Of a stretch of 64,000 nt of DNA, positions 36,088 to 44,148 are shown in pieces (positions within the stretch are counted from its first letter, which is position 1; each line of letters opens with the position of its first letter). Origin of the DNA: an uncultured Sphingomonadaceae bacterium (GTDB taxonomy: Bacteria; Pseudomonadota; Alphaproteobacteria; Sphingomonadales; Sphingomonadaceae); assembly GCA_947258815.1 (NCBI GenBank), contig CAMYJW010000029.1:1-64000 (forward strand), written 5' to 3'. The notes under the pieces are model-generated. The model saw only the letters and a list, made by a program, of their open reading frames with translations. It ran no database searches and was not told the DNA's origin. The position numbers were made by a program, and so were the translations under genes.

Positions 36088-36987
36088 ATGTCCGGTGCCA
36101 CGACCAACCATCCGATAGCCGTGACGGCGAGACGTATCTGTGAAAGCCGTGGCGGCAAATGGTCCGGCACCAAGGGCATGGCCCGTTGCCCCGCACATGA
36201 CGACCGCACGCCCTCGCTCGGTGTTTCGCTCGGACGCGGGGCCATTCTCCTGCACTGCTTTGCCGGATGCGATCAGGAGTCCGTTCTCGCAGCCCTCGCG
36301 CGCGAAGGCGTGCCGGCGTCTGCTTTGTTCTCGGGAGGTGCAATCAAGCCCACCATGGACACTGGTCTTGCAGCGAAGCCTTCGGCGGCAGCGCTGAGGA
36401 TCTGGCGCGATGCACAGCCGTTGCGGGCGAGCCCGGCGAAGGTCTATCTGGAGAGCCGCGGCATCCTCGCCGCATCTCCGGCGCTCCGCTTTCATCCACG
36501 AACGCCGCTTGGTCCGAAGGGACGCACCCGCTTCTTGCCCGCCATGATTGCGGCGGTCAGCCTCGATGAGGGGCCGATCGCCATCCATCGCACGTTCCTG
36601 TCGGGCGAGGCCAAGGCTAGCTTCGACAAGCCGAAGCGCGCGCTTGGCGCACTCGGTGAGGCTGCTGTCCGCCTTTTTGCTCCGGCTTCCGGCCAGCTTG
36701 GCCTTGCCGAGGGTATCGAAAGCGCGATGTCGGCCTATGCGCTAACCGGCATCCCCGTCTGGGCGACCCTAGGCAATGAGCGGTTCGGCCTCGTCAGCGT
36801 GCCCGAGAGCGTGACTGAACTCCACCTCTTCGTCGATCACGATGCTGGCGGCGAGCTGGCCGCGTCGCGTGGCCTCGCGGCGTACGCGCGCGAGGGAAGG
36901 ACGATCCAGGTCCGCAAACCAACCTCAAGCAATACCGACTGGAACGATGAACTGACAGCATGGCTGCGCCGCAAGGCGGCGCCGTAG
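36088..36987 (+). CDS. CHC2 zinc-finger/Toprim primase-like protein
   Basis: A 299-residue protein. The N-terminal DnaG-type zinc finger is CPAHDDRTPSLGVSLGRG and LLHCFAGCDQ (C34, H37, C57, C61). A middle segment (RFLPAMIAAVSLDEGPIAIH, TFLSGEAKASFDKPKRALG) and a Toprim domain (LGLAEGIESAMSAYALTGIP, ELHLFVDHDAGGE) follow. Proteins of this kind are plasmid/ICE replication or transfer primases. It is followed 75 bases later by the truncated methylase/helicase gene, its usual partner. Confidence 0.88.
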   Translation: MSGATTNHPIAVTARRICESRGGKWSGTKGMARCPAHDDRTPSLGVSLGRGAILLHCFAGCDQESVLAALAREGVPASALFSGGAIKPTMDTGLAAKPSAAALRIWRDAQPLRASPAKVYLESRGILAASPALRFHPRTPLGPKGRTRFLPAMIAAVSLDEGPIAIHRTFLSGEAKASFDKPKRALGALGEAAVRLFAPASGQLGLAEGIESAMSAYALTGIPVWATLGNERFGLVSVPESVTELHLFVDHDAGGELAASRGLAAYAREGRTIQVRKPTSSNTDWNDELTAWLRRKAAP

Positions 36988-37062
36988 AGGAGAGAGAGCT
37001 TCTCGAATTCCTGAACCGGCAGAGGGCGTGACCCGATGCCCTCATCAGGAGGACGAATTGCC

Positions 37063-37674
37063 ATGTTTCAATCAGACCTGTTTCCCGCCGGCGAGCAGTT
37101 GTCGTCAGTGCCTTTGGCCTATGCCATCGGCACCCGAGTTGCCGAGCTTCTTGCCTCGGGTCGTCATCTTACCCGCGCTGACATTTCCGGTATTTTCGCC
37201 GAGGAGACCGGCACCCTGGACTGGGGAAGCGCCTGGAGCATCGACGACTACAACAGCGCGGTCGAGATCGGCGCACTGCTCTGGCTTCGCGAGTCTTCTC
37301 GCATCGATCTGGCGACGAGCGTGCACGAAGCAGAAGCGCGTTTCGATTGGCTCGAAGCCGCCTTGCCGCCGCGCCAGGTACGCAGCGAAGCACAGGTCGA
37401 GCTGCAGCAGTTCTCGACCCCGCCAACGCTGGCCTGGCTTATGGCGAAGGCCGCAGCAATCTCTGCGCCCGACACGCTCCTCGAACCGTCTGCAGGCAAT
37501 GGTGCCCTTGCTCTCTGGGGTTGCCTCCAGAACGCTTCGCTGCTCCTCAACGAGATCGATCCGGCAAGACGAGACGGTCTCCCTGCCTTGCTAGATGAAC
37601 TTTTCGGCCAGTTTCCTCTTACCGGTCGGATCGACATAGGTGGTTCGGTCGTCTTCTGGATAGTAGAAGCCTGA
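37063..37674 (+). pseudogene. 5' end of a large strawberry-notch-type methylase/helicase gene
   Basis: AGGAGG precedes the ATG at 37063. The first ~175 residues (MFQSDLFPAGEQLSSVPLAY, FSTPPTLAWLMAKAAAISAP, TLLEPSAGNGALALWG with its SAM-site-like motif, LLNEIDPARRDGL) match the N-terminus of the >1,000-residue methylase plus helicase protein that follows Toprim genes on alphaproteobacterial elements. At about 37590 similarity stops, and the last ~28 residues are read from the antisense strand of the next gene. The rest is not found, so the gene is truncated by the inserted defence island. Confidence 0.75.
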
Positions 37675-38526
37675 AACGTAAAGGTCGTGTTTGCCGATCT
37701 CGACGCGGATGGACAGTTCCATGCCGTCTTCCCACGTGTCTCGGATTTTCACCTTGCAGGTTTCCCCGCGCAGCTCGAACTCGAACTGCTCGCTGCGCTT
37801 GTCCCAATTTTCCACGGCGGTGCGGAGTAGCGTTTCGTTGATCGCATCGCGCTTCTTCTGCGACAGCATATCGAGGGATGACTCTTTGATCGGGCCGAAC
37901 ATGCCGCTGTCGTTCATCGCCTCCAGAATCTTGCGCATGTGATTGCCCGCGTGCTGGTTCACGAACAGGGACGAGCGCGAGCCGTGAGGCCGACCGAGGA
38001 TGTAGGAGCGGATATTCCACCACGTCTCTGCGACCTGATAGCCTTCGGCCTCCTTGATGGTCTGCTGCACAAACCACCGCAGCGCATCGCGGCTCCGAAC
38101 CGTCCCGTCAGCTTCGAGTTCGACCAGATAGGCTTCGACCACGACAGGATAGGCATGGTCAGAATACAGTGGCTCTGCCAGCCGATGCGCTTGAAGCCCC
38201 GGCACTTGCCTTACGGCCTCGACAAGCTGGTCAGCTTCCTTGTCAGAGTAGGGGCAGGTGACGAATCCCCGGACGAATTCAACCGTGTGGTCGATGCCGT
38301 CGTAGGTCCGCAATTGCGATAGCGAAGACACGTGGTCCGAATTGCGCCTTGGGGGTGCCGTCAGGATCGGATGCCAGTCCGGGTAGGTGTCGATGGCATT
38401 GCCTAGGTCAGCGATCAGTTCCTCGACTTGCCGCTGCCCTGCTTCTGGGTCGCTCAGGCTCTTGGTAAGGTATTCAATCGCGCGGGCATTTTGCTGCGCT
38501 GCAACGGTCGGGGCGCGAAATTCCAT
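37591..38526 (-). CDS. hypothetical protein of the defence island
   Basis: A 311-residue soluble protein with no recognised domain. It begins MEFRAPTVAAQQNARAIEYL; the middle has conserved-looking segments (TYDGIDHTVEFVRGFVTCPY, WWNIRSYILGRPHGSRSSLF) and the end a beta-rich acidic part (FELRGETCKVKIRDTWEDGM, YVSGFYYPEDDRTTY). Its promoter region carries two TCACGTAA repeats 18 bp apart. It lies downstream of the Gabija-like pair on the same strand, separated by the CoiA-like remnant. It could be an accessory defence protein; this is only context. Confidence 0.6.
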   Translation of the reverse strand: MEFRAPTVAAQQNARAIEYLTKSLSDPEAGQRQVEELIADLGNAIDTYPDWHPILTAPPRRNSDHVSSLSQLRTYDGIDHTVEFVRGFVTCPYSDKEADQLVEAVRQVPGLQAHRLAEPLYSDHAYPVVVEAYLVELEADGTVRSRDALRWFVQQTIKEAEGYQVAETWWNIRSYILGRPHGSRSSLFVNQHAGNHMRKILEAMNDSGMFGPIKESSLDMLSQKKRDAINETLLRTAVENWDKRSEQFEFELRGETCKVKIRDTWEDGMELSIRVEIGKHDLYVSGFYYPEDDRTTYVDPTGKRKLAEKFI

Positions 38527-38538
38527 AATATGTCCTAT

Positions 38539-38564
38539 TCACGTAATATGATATGATCACGTAA
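38539..38564. repeat. direct repeat TCACGTAA x2 before the 311-residue gene
   Basis: TCACGTAA occurs at 38539-38546 and 38557-38564, an 18-bp period, 13-38 bases before the start codon at 38526. Position and form suggest an operator overlapping the promoter. Confidence 0.4.
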
Positions 38565-38598
38565 ATAGATACAGTGGCGTTGTTAGACAAGGGCAAAC

Positions 38599-38910
38599 TT
38601 AGATAGGCCTGCCCTCCACGACGCAATTGCCACCGCAATCATGCCGATAATGACAACCGAGCCGTGCGGTACGCGTTTGTTCTCGGCACTCTACGGGAAA
38701 CAGGTTCTTCCAATCCCTGTGCCATTGCGTTTCGTTTTCCCACCAGGGGTCACAGTTGCGACGGGTGGCATGCGCCCGATGGTGTAAGAGACGCCGACCA
38801 CATTTGGTGACCATGGCCGCGCCGCAGGTGGGGCAAGCGCCTTTCAGTCTGGGTTTTGCTTCGCTACGCGCGTTATCAACGAGGGCGAACTGGAATGTGA
38901 TTCCCCTCGT
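38599..38910 (-). pseudogene. CoiA-like nuclease remnant
   Basis: In the frame that follows the helicase stop, the minus strand reads ITFQFALVDNARSEAKPRLK, GACPTCGAAMVTKCGRR, HHRAHATRRNCDPWWENETQ and WHRDWKNLFPVECREQ. This matches the zinc-finger and PWWENETxWHxxWK core of CoiA-family nuclease-like proteins. No start codon is found before MVTKCG, and after REQ the sequence leaves the family pattern (YRHDCGGNCVVEGRPI). The 5' and 3' ends therefore seem damaged. A short product from the ATG at 38814 (71 residues) remains possible. Confidence 0.55.
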
Positions 38911-40431
38911 TCAGATGAGCAAAAGGGGTGTCGGGTTCGTGTGTGATACAAGCAGCGTTAGACTTTCTGTGGCGCGGCTCAATCCGACATAAAGCCGAGC
39001 GCGTGCGGCCATTGTATCGCTGAAATGCGGTCGGTCGCATGCCGCCAATACGACGTGTGGAAACTCTAAGCCCTTCGCTTTGTGTATGGTGCTGATCGCT
39101 TTGGCAGGAACGGGCGCACGAGCATGAGCATGGCGACGGGCAATCTCAGCAAGACCTTCGTCGGCGTCCTCGAAACGGCTAAGATGCACCGCGTCGTTGA
39201 ACTCGCGCGAATGGTCGATCTTGATCGGCGAGAACGCGGCATCTTCCTTGGTGAGAGCTCGCAAACTGGTCAGAAATTTGCCGATGCCGCGATGGTTGGG
39301 TTCTTCCAAAATGATACGACCCAGCGTTTGGATCGTCGCTGGCTTCTTCCTGCGCGCCTTGGTGCAACCCTGCGCGATATCTTCGAGCAACTGTCGGCTG
39401 TACCCGGTCGCGGTGAAGCCTATGGCGACGCTGCACACGAAGTCGACCGCGATCTTGCCGATTTCGTTGGGGTTGCCGCTGTGAACCCGAACGCCTTCAC
39501 AGAGTAAGTCCAGTGCGTCTCGCGTGTGCCCCTCCCAAATGGGTATGGATCGATTAAAAAAGGCACGAAGCGACGCGACGGTCTGGTTGTGCGCTGCCAT
39601 CACCAATACCGAATTGAGGGGCTGCATCCGTTGGGTAAGAGGTGCGCGCTGCTGCCCCGTGAGCTGATACTGTCCGTGCGCGCGTGCGATGTTGTCGGCG
39701 CGAATGACATGTAGGCCATTCGGCAATGCACCACGCAAATCAATTTGCCCACCATCACGCAAGGTAGCGCGGGCTGTAAGTATCCATTCGCCAAGCGCCG
39801 CATTGGTATTCGCCCAACGATGTGGCGTGTCCAATTCCTCGAACGCTTCGGCCTGATCCTTCAGGTCGGTCCATCGTTTGATCTCGGCCGCAATGGCGGC
39901 GGCGCTCCGACCACCGAATATCCGCTGCATCGGGTCGGCGAAGATGCGCAATTTCGCGCCTGCCTTATGGAGGGTAAGAATGATCCGATCTTGGGCGGCA
40001 GTCGCATCCTGATGCTCATCGCAAATGATGAGCGGATAGCGCCGGACCAATGCACCCGCGATTATCGGCTTCTTTTCGAGCAGATGCGCGACTTTCATCG
40101 CTACCTTGTTGTACCCGTCCTCATTGGCACGCGACCAGACACCGACATCGACCGGGAGGTCGAGTGGTGCGTGATAGGCGGAAGCGATCAGGCCGATCAG
40201 GCTGTCGAGGGTGCGGATTTCGACCTTACTCTGGGATACCGCAGTTCGCTCAGAGAAGACATCGCACGCCGCATGGGTGTGAGTCAGAATGAGAATACGG
40301 CTTTCGGCGTCTCCGGCGGCATCCGCAGCAAAGTGTGCACCTTGGTAGGTCTTGCCACAGCCACCTGGTGCCTCGATCACAACGAGCGAAGCAGCGGACC
40401 TTAATGCGGCTGCGACGGACGCGTCACTCAT
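38911..40431 (-). CDS. gajB: UvrD-like helicase, GajB-like (Gabija)
   Basis: A 506-residue superfamily 1 helicase. Walker A is EAPGGCGKTYQ (K27), motif II ICDEHQDAT (D138-E139), motif V TIHKAKGLEFPHVVLAACD and motif VI RARLYVGLSRATESLTLLVS. It overlaps the OLD-type nuclease gene by 8 bases and is second in the pair. Order, sizes (592 and 506 residues) and domains match Gabija GajA-GajB, where GajB senses DNA ends and activates GajA. Other OLD-helicase pairs exist, so the name is provisional. Confidence 0.7.
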   Translation of the reverse strand: MSDASVAAALRSAASLVVIEAPGGCGKTYQGAHFAADAAGDAESRILILTHTHAACDVFSERTAVSQSKVEIRTLDSLIGLIASAYHAPLDLPVDVGVWSRANEDGYNKVAMKVAHLLEKKPIIAGALVRRYPLIICDEHQDATAAQDRIILTLHKAGAKLRIFADPMQRIFGGRSAAAIAAEIKRWTDLKDQAEAFEELDTPHRWANTNAALGEWILTARATLRDGGQIDLRGALPNGLHVIRADNIARAHGQYQLTGQQRAPLTQRMQPLNSVLVMAAHNQTVASLRAFFNRSIPIWEGHTRDALDLLCEGVRVHSGNPNEIGKIAVDFVCSVAIGFTATGYSRQLLEDIAQGCTKARRKKPATIQTLGRIILEEPNHRGIGKFLTSLRALTKEDAAFSPIKIDHSREFNDAVHLSRFEDADEGLAEIARRHAHARAPVPAKAISTIHKAKGLEFPHVVLAACDRPHFSDTMAARARLYVGLSRATESLTLLVSHTNPTPLLLI

Positions 40432-42202
40432 CGGGCAGTTTAGCGATGACCGGAAGGTCCATCGATTGACGGATGGCGTTCAGGAACGGCAACAACTGGT
40501 CTTCGAGCTCGGGCCATACGTTGAACTGGAGCATCTTCGATCCCAGCTCGAACCCGCCGCTGACGGATTTGAACCAAACGCGGCCGTGGCTCTTGAATGC
40601 CTTTTTCTGGTCATCCGGAATACCATCGGGAACAGCGCCCGTCGCCGCTTCAATTATCAGCTTTCGCACATTTCCCGGGCTGCCGGCAGCAGCGAGGATG
40701 GCGGCATAGGACTTGTCGCCGATCTGAAGGCGCACCGCCAATGTCCGCAGCCGTTCCCCGGACTCGCCATCGGGATTCGCGATGAAATTTTCGAGATCGC
40801 CGTCGGTGACATGTTCGATGACATTTTCCTCGAGGCAACCTTTGGGCCATTGCAGAAGCAAGTCACCCAAGGTTCCCTTAAGTGTTGCCCAGCGTTGTGG
40901 CGCGCGCCCTTCGTCGTCGGCAAAGCCCGAAAACTTCAGGCCGCTTTTGCCGAGGCTTTCGAGCAGATTCAGCGTGGTGTCATTCCCGCCGCCGTCAGTT
41001 ACCCATAGGCCAAGTTCCAAGGGCGCTTTTGTGACTGCCCTTAGTAGCAGGAATTTTACGAACCCTACCTCCGTCGCACCCTCGGCAACGATGGCCATTC
41101 TTGTTAAGAATGCTTCCGGGTCTTTCATCATGTGGGGGGTTGTCGCATCGGCCAATTTGCCGATCTTCCGGTCTCCGCTGAGATACCAGATACTTGCCCC
41201 ACCGGCTGCCTTGATCGCAGCCACGCTGTGGGTTGTGATGAACGTTTGCGTTGGCGCGGTTACTAACTCCCTGAGCAGCACACGCTGACGATAGGGCTCA
41301 AGCCCGCGCTCGATTTCGTCGACGACTGTGATGGGCAATTCGCTGTGGTTGGAGGCAGCGATCTCCAATGACGCGAGGCGCCGAGTGCCCGATCCCCAGT
41401 TGCTAAGAGGCAATCTGATATCGAGCTTGTCGGCTGTAAGGCCGATCAAGGCATTGAGTGAGAAGCCCCGACCGCCTACCAATCCTAGCCCCAGCCCCGT
41501 CGGCAAAGCCTGCTTGCCGAACTGTTCATCCAAATTTGCAAGCTTTTCCTTCGACGGGTCGGCCAGCTTGTCCTCGACATTCTTCTCGCCGATCTCCTTG
41601 GCGAGCTTGGCCCGCAACGATCTATCCGCAAGCAGGCGATCAAGTGCGGAGCCTTGGATGAGCCGCAAATCTCGGTCGTTCCTGTCATCTCCGGTCAGTT
41701 TGATGAGGCCGATTTTGCGGCGGACCGAAACGGATAAATGATCGAATTCACCGTTAGGTTGGCAAATCTCATAGGAGAGATCGCAATCCGTTGTGCCCCG
41801 AACGCGCAGCACGTAGACTTCCTTGCTGGCGTCGGCAGGAGCCTCGTCATCGGGGTTGGGAATTACTGCCTTTTCGCCATCCCATTCCCAAGGCCAGCTC
41901 GCCTTCCTTTGCTCGTTGATCTCTGTCGCCGGCGGTAAGCGTAGAACGGCTTCGATGATAAACTCGGCTTCGGGAGCGCGTTTCCAGTAGTCGGCATCGG
42001 ATATGACCGTCGAGTTTGTCGGGTTTAGCAAAAGTCCGATTGCATCAAGAATGGTCGTCTTTCCGGCATCGCCGCCGCCCAGAATGACATTCACGTGAGG
42101 GTCGGGCAGCCAAATAAGAGACTCTATACCCCGAAAACGTTCAATGCTGAGGCGTAAGATCGTTGGCGCTTCTGGCGCTTTCGCTTCTTCTTGTTCAGCC
42201 AT
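40424..42202 (-). CDS. gajA: OLD-family ATPase/Toprim nuclease, GajA-like (Gabija)
   Basis: A 592-residue protein. The ABC-type ATPase domain has Walker A GGGDAGKTTILDAIGLLL (K48), signature-like NWGSGTRRLASLE (268-280), Walker B ITVVDEIERGLEP (D295-E296) and TTHS (323-326). The Toprim nuclease domain has E374 in AIVAEGATEVGF, D403 in VTDGGGND and FADDEG (429-431). Class 2 OLD nucleases next to a UvrD-like helicase make up the Gabija anti-phage system, in which GajA nicks DNA when nucleotides fall during infection. The gene is divergent from the HEPN-type gene. Confidence 0.72.
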   Translation of the reverse strand: MAEQEEAKAPEAPTILRLSIERFRGIESLIWLPDPHVNVILGGGDAGKTTILDAIGLLLNPTNSTVISDADYWKRAPEAEFIIEAVLRLPPATEINEQRKASWPWEWDGEKAVIPNPDDEAPADASKEVYVLRVRGTTDCDLSYEICQPNGEFDHLSVSVRRKIGLIKLTGDDRNDRDLRLIQGSALDRLLADRSLRAKLAKEIGEKNVEDKLADPSKEKLANLDEQFGKQALPTGLGLGLVGGRGFSLNALIGLTADKLDIRLPLSNWGSGTRRLASLEIAASNHSELPITVVDEIERGLEPYRQRVLLRELVTAPTQTFITTHSVAAIKAAGGASIWYLSGDRKIGKLADATTPHMMKDPEAFLTRMAIVAEGATEVGFVKFLLLRAVTKAPLELGLWVTDGGGNDTTLNLLESLGKSGLKFSGFADDEGRAPQRWATLKGTLGDLLLQWPKGCLEENVIEHVTDGDLENFIANPDGESGERLRTLAVRLQIGDKSYAAILAAAGSPGNVRKLIIEAATGAVPDGIPDDQKKAFKSHGRVWFKSVSGGFELGSKMLQFNVWPELEDQLLPFLNAIRQSMDLPVIAKLPDE

Positions 42203-42451
42203 ATCCCCCTCATCAATGGCGTTAGCCTAGCACCGACCTGCCGAAAGGGAACAACTTTGAACAAGGGAAGTAAACCGCTTCGCGGGGAACGGCTTCATGG
42301 AGCGTAAGTGCAGAAAGCTGGGCGGAAGGCGCTTTGCGGCGCGCCGGGGGCGGAGACGACAGACTCCGGGTGCGATCAGCGCCTAGAGCGCGGGCCAAAG
42401 GCAACGCAAAGTTCTGCTTGCCAATCGATTCCTCACAATCATCAATGGCGT

Positions 42452-43888
42452 ATGTTCGCTATTCACTTGCAATCGCTTCTGACGGAACTCTGCCGAGAGG
42501 CGGAGATGTGTCACTGGCCGCATGACGACATGGAACAGCGCTTCCAGTCGCTTCGCGGCTACGGCCGGTTGCCACGCGGGCGCGAGAATCGCGGCCGACC
42601 ACTTACTGACGAGCAGATCGCCTCGGCTATCCTTGGCCTTTCCATCACCATGCCTGGCTGGGCAGGTCGTGCCGCCGCCGTGATGGAACGCAGGTTGCCG
42701 GTCGGGGGGTCGGCGAATGCTTTTGCCGATGCAACGACGCTACGGGATGCGCTGGTAAAGATACTCTCGTATGAAGCGATCCGAGGAACGGTCATTGCCG
42801 TTCAGATCTCAACGGCGGAATGTGGCGTCAACAGCCATGGGATCGCATCGATCCTCTACAAGAATGGCGATGTAAGAAGGCGAACCTCCTACGTTCCCAG
42901 AGACGCGGTCTCACTTCTTCAACCAGGCGCAGAAGATCGCTTTGATCCCGATCAGCCCTACACGATGTTTGGACGTGGTGTGACGTTCAATCGCCGCTTC
43001 TTCGATCGCCTGAGCAAACGCATCGCCGAAGATCGCAAATGGCCACCGCCATTGCCGGACGATAGCGCCGAGTATGATACTGAAGAGGTCGAACGTGCTC
43101 GCCGAAAACGATTGAGAGCGACCAACTCGTCAAATTACCTGAATGTCGGTGTTGATAATCACGCCACCTGGCCTCGTGAGGAGACGCTGATCGAGTTCGA
43201 CCAGTATCATATGGTGCTGATGCCAAAGACCCGTGAGAACGTGCAATCGATCAGCATCGATCTGTACGCAAACAGGCTAACGCACGAGCAAGCGAAGACT
43301 GTCATAAACCGGTTTCTCAGCCTGCTTTGCTGGTGCGATGACCATTTTGCGATTGTGCAAGATGGTTGGAGCGGGAACCCGGTGCCTGTGCCGGTCAAAA
43401 AGCGTGATCTCGCCTTCACGACTACGTATCAATGGCTTTTCGATCGCAAATTGCCCACTTCCGGCGATGTGTTGAAGGCTCTGGCCTACTATCGTGAGGC
43501 ACGAAACGCCGAACACAACTTTATGGTCAGTTATGCAGTGCTGAATTACTACAAGATCATCGAAATTCAGTATCCGGGTTGGCCAGATTCGACTCAATGG
43601 GTGTCGCAGAACCTGCCAGCAATACTGAACGATCCGCGCGATCAGCATGGCATTCAAGCGTTCGTGGATGCATGCGGCCACGAAAAGCCGGAGACTTACA
43701 TCTACGCTGCCTGCCGAGTAGCCGTCGCCCACGCTAGCCCACATAGAATTTCCGACCCTGATGAAGCAGCAGAACTCAAACGACTCCACAACGCAGCAGA
43801 CATCATGCGGCGTCTGGCAAGACGCTTCATCATAGATGAGTTAGGATTCTCCGACACCCTATGGGAACCAGAAGAAGGTCAGATATGA
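42452..43888 (+). CDS. hypothetical protein with C-terminal HEPN-like motif
   Basis: A 478-residue soluble protein, start at the ATG 42452 (MFAIHLQSLLTELCREAEMC). The C-terminal ~150 residues are helical and contain YYREARNAEHNFMVSYAVLN, YYKIIEIQYPG and YIYAACRVAVAHASPHRI. The R-VAVA-H element fits the R(x)4-6H of HEPN ribonuclease domains, and this part resembles MauJ-type proteins. The N-terminal two-thirds is unrecognised. It is divergent from the Gabija-like genes inside the same insert. A defence ribonuclease is possible but unproven. Confidence 0.6.
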   Translation: MFAIHLQSLLTELCREAEMCHWPHDDMEQRFQSLRGYGRLPRGRENRGRPLTDEQIASAILGLSITMPGWAGRAAAVMERRLPVGGSANAFADATTLRDALVKILSYEAIRGTVIAVQISTAECGVNSHGIASILYKNGDVRRRTSYVPRDAVSLLQPGAEDRFDPDQPYTMFGRGVTFNRRFFDRLSKRIAEDRKWPPPLPDDSAEYDTEEVERARRKRLRATNSSNYLNVGVDNHATWPREETLIEFDQYHMVLMPKTRENVQSISIDLYANRLTHEQAKTVINRFLSLLCWCDDHFAIVQDGWSGNPVPVPVKKRDLAFTTTYQWLFDRKLPTSGDVLKALAYYREARNAEHNFMVSYAVLNYYKIIEIQYPGWPDSTQWVSQNLPAILNDPRDQHGIQAFVDACGHEKPETYIYAACRVAVAHASPHRISDPDEAAELKRLHNAADIMRRLARRFIIDELGFSDTLWEPEEGQI

Positions 43889-44073
43889 AGAGTGAGCGAG
43901 CGGGGGGGCAGCGAACCTCTCGGATCTCGGAATTCGGATCGTGGATTGAAGATCCGCTTAGCTTAGTCCGGTCGCCGAAAGTGGACGGTCAGCTTACGAC
44001 CCAATATCAGGCGCAAAATTGGCTCAGATCATTCCACATTATGTGGGGCTTACGCGCTAACCACCTGCAAAGC

Positions 44074-44103
44074 TGTCCGAAATTGTCATACGTTTTTCGG
44101 ACA
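44074..44103. repeat. 9-bp inverted repeat in a 260-base gene-free gap
   Basis: TGTCCGAAA (44074-44082) and TTTCGGACA (44095-44103), spacer 12 bases. The gap 43889-44148 has no other gene. It could be a terminator of the HEPN-type gene, or a recombination or insertion-end site at the border of the defence island. Confidence 0.4.
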
Positions 44104-44148
44104 CCCTGCTCGTCAATCTCATGGCTGCTTATTGAAAGGGCTTCGCTA

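Noticed and set aside
39745..41008. two ~220-residue + strand frames over the Gabija-like genes
   Set aside because: Both are antisense to conserved helicase and nuclease motifs and carry none themselves.
40424..42202. GajA-like gene as a plain SMC/RecF repair protein
   Set aside because: A Toprim domain with E374 and the DDE residues follows the ATPase, and a UvrD-like helicase gene overlaps it; RecF and SMC proteins lack this.
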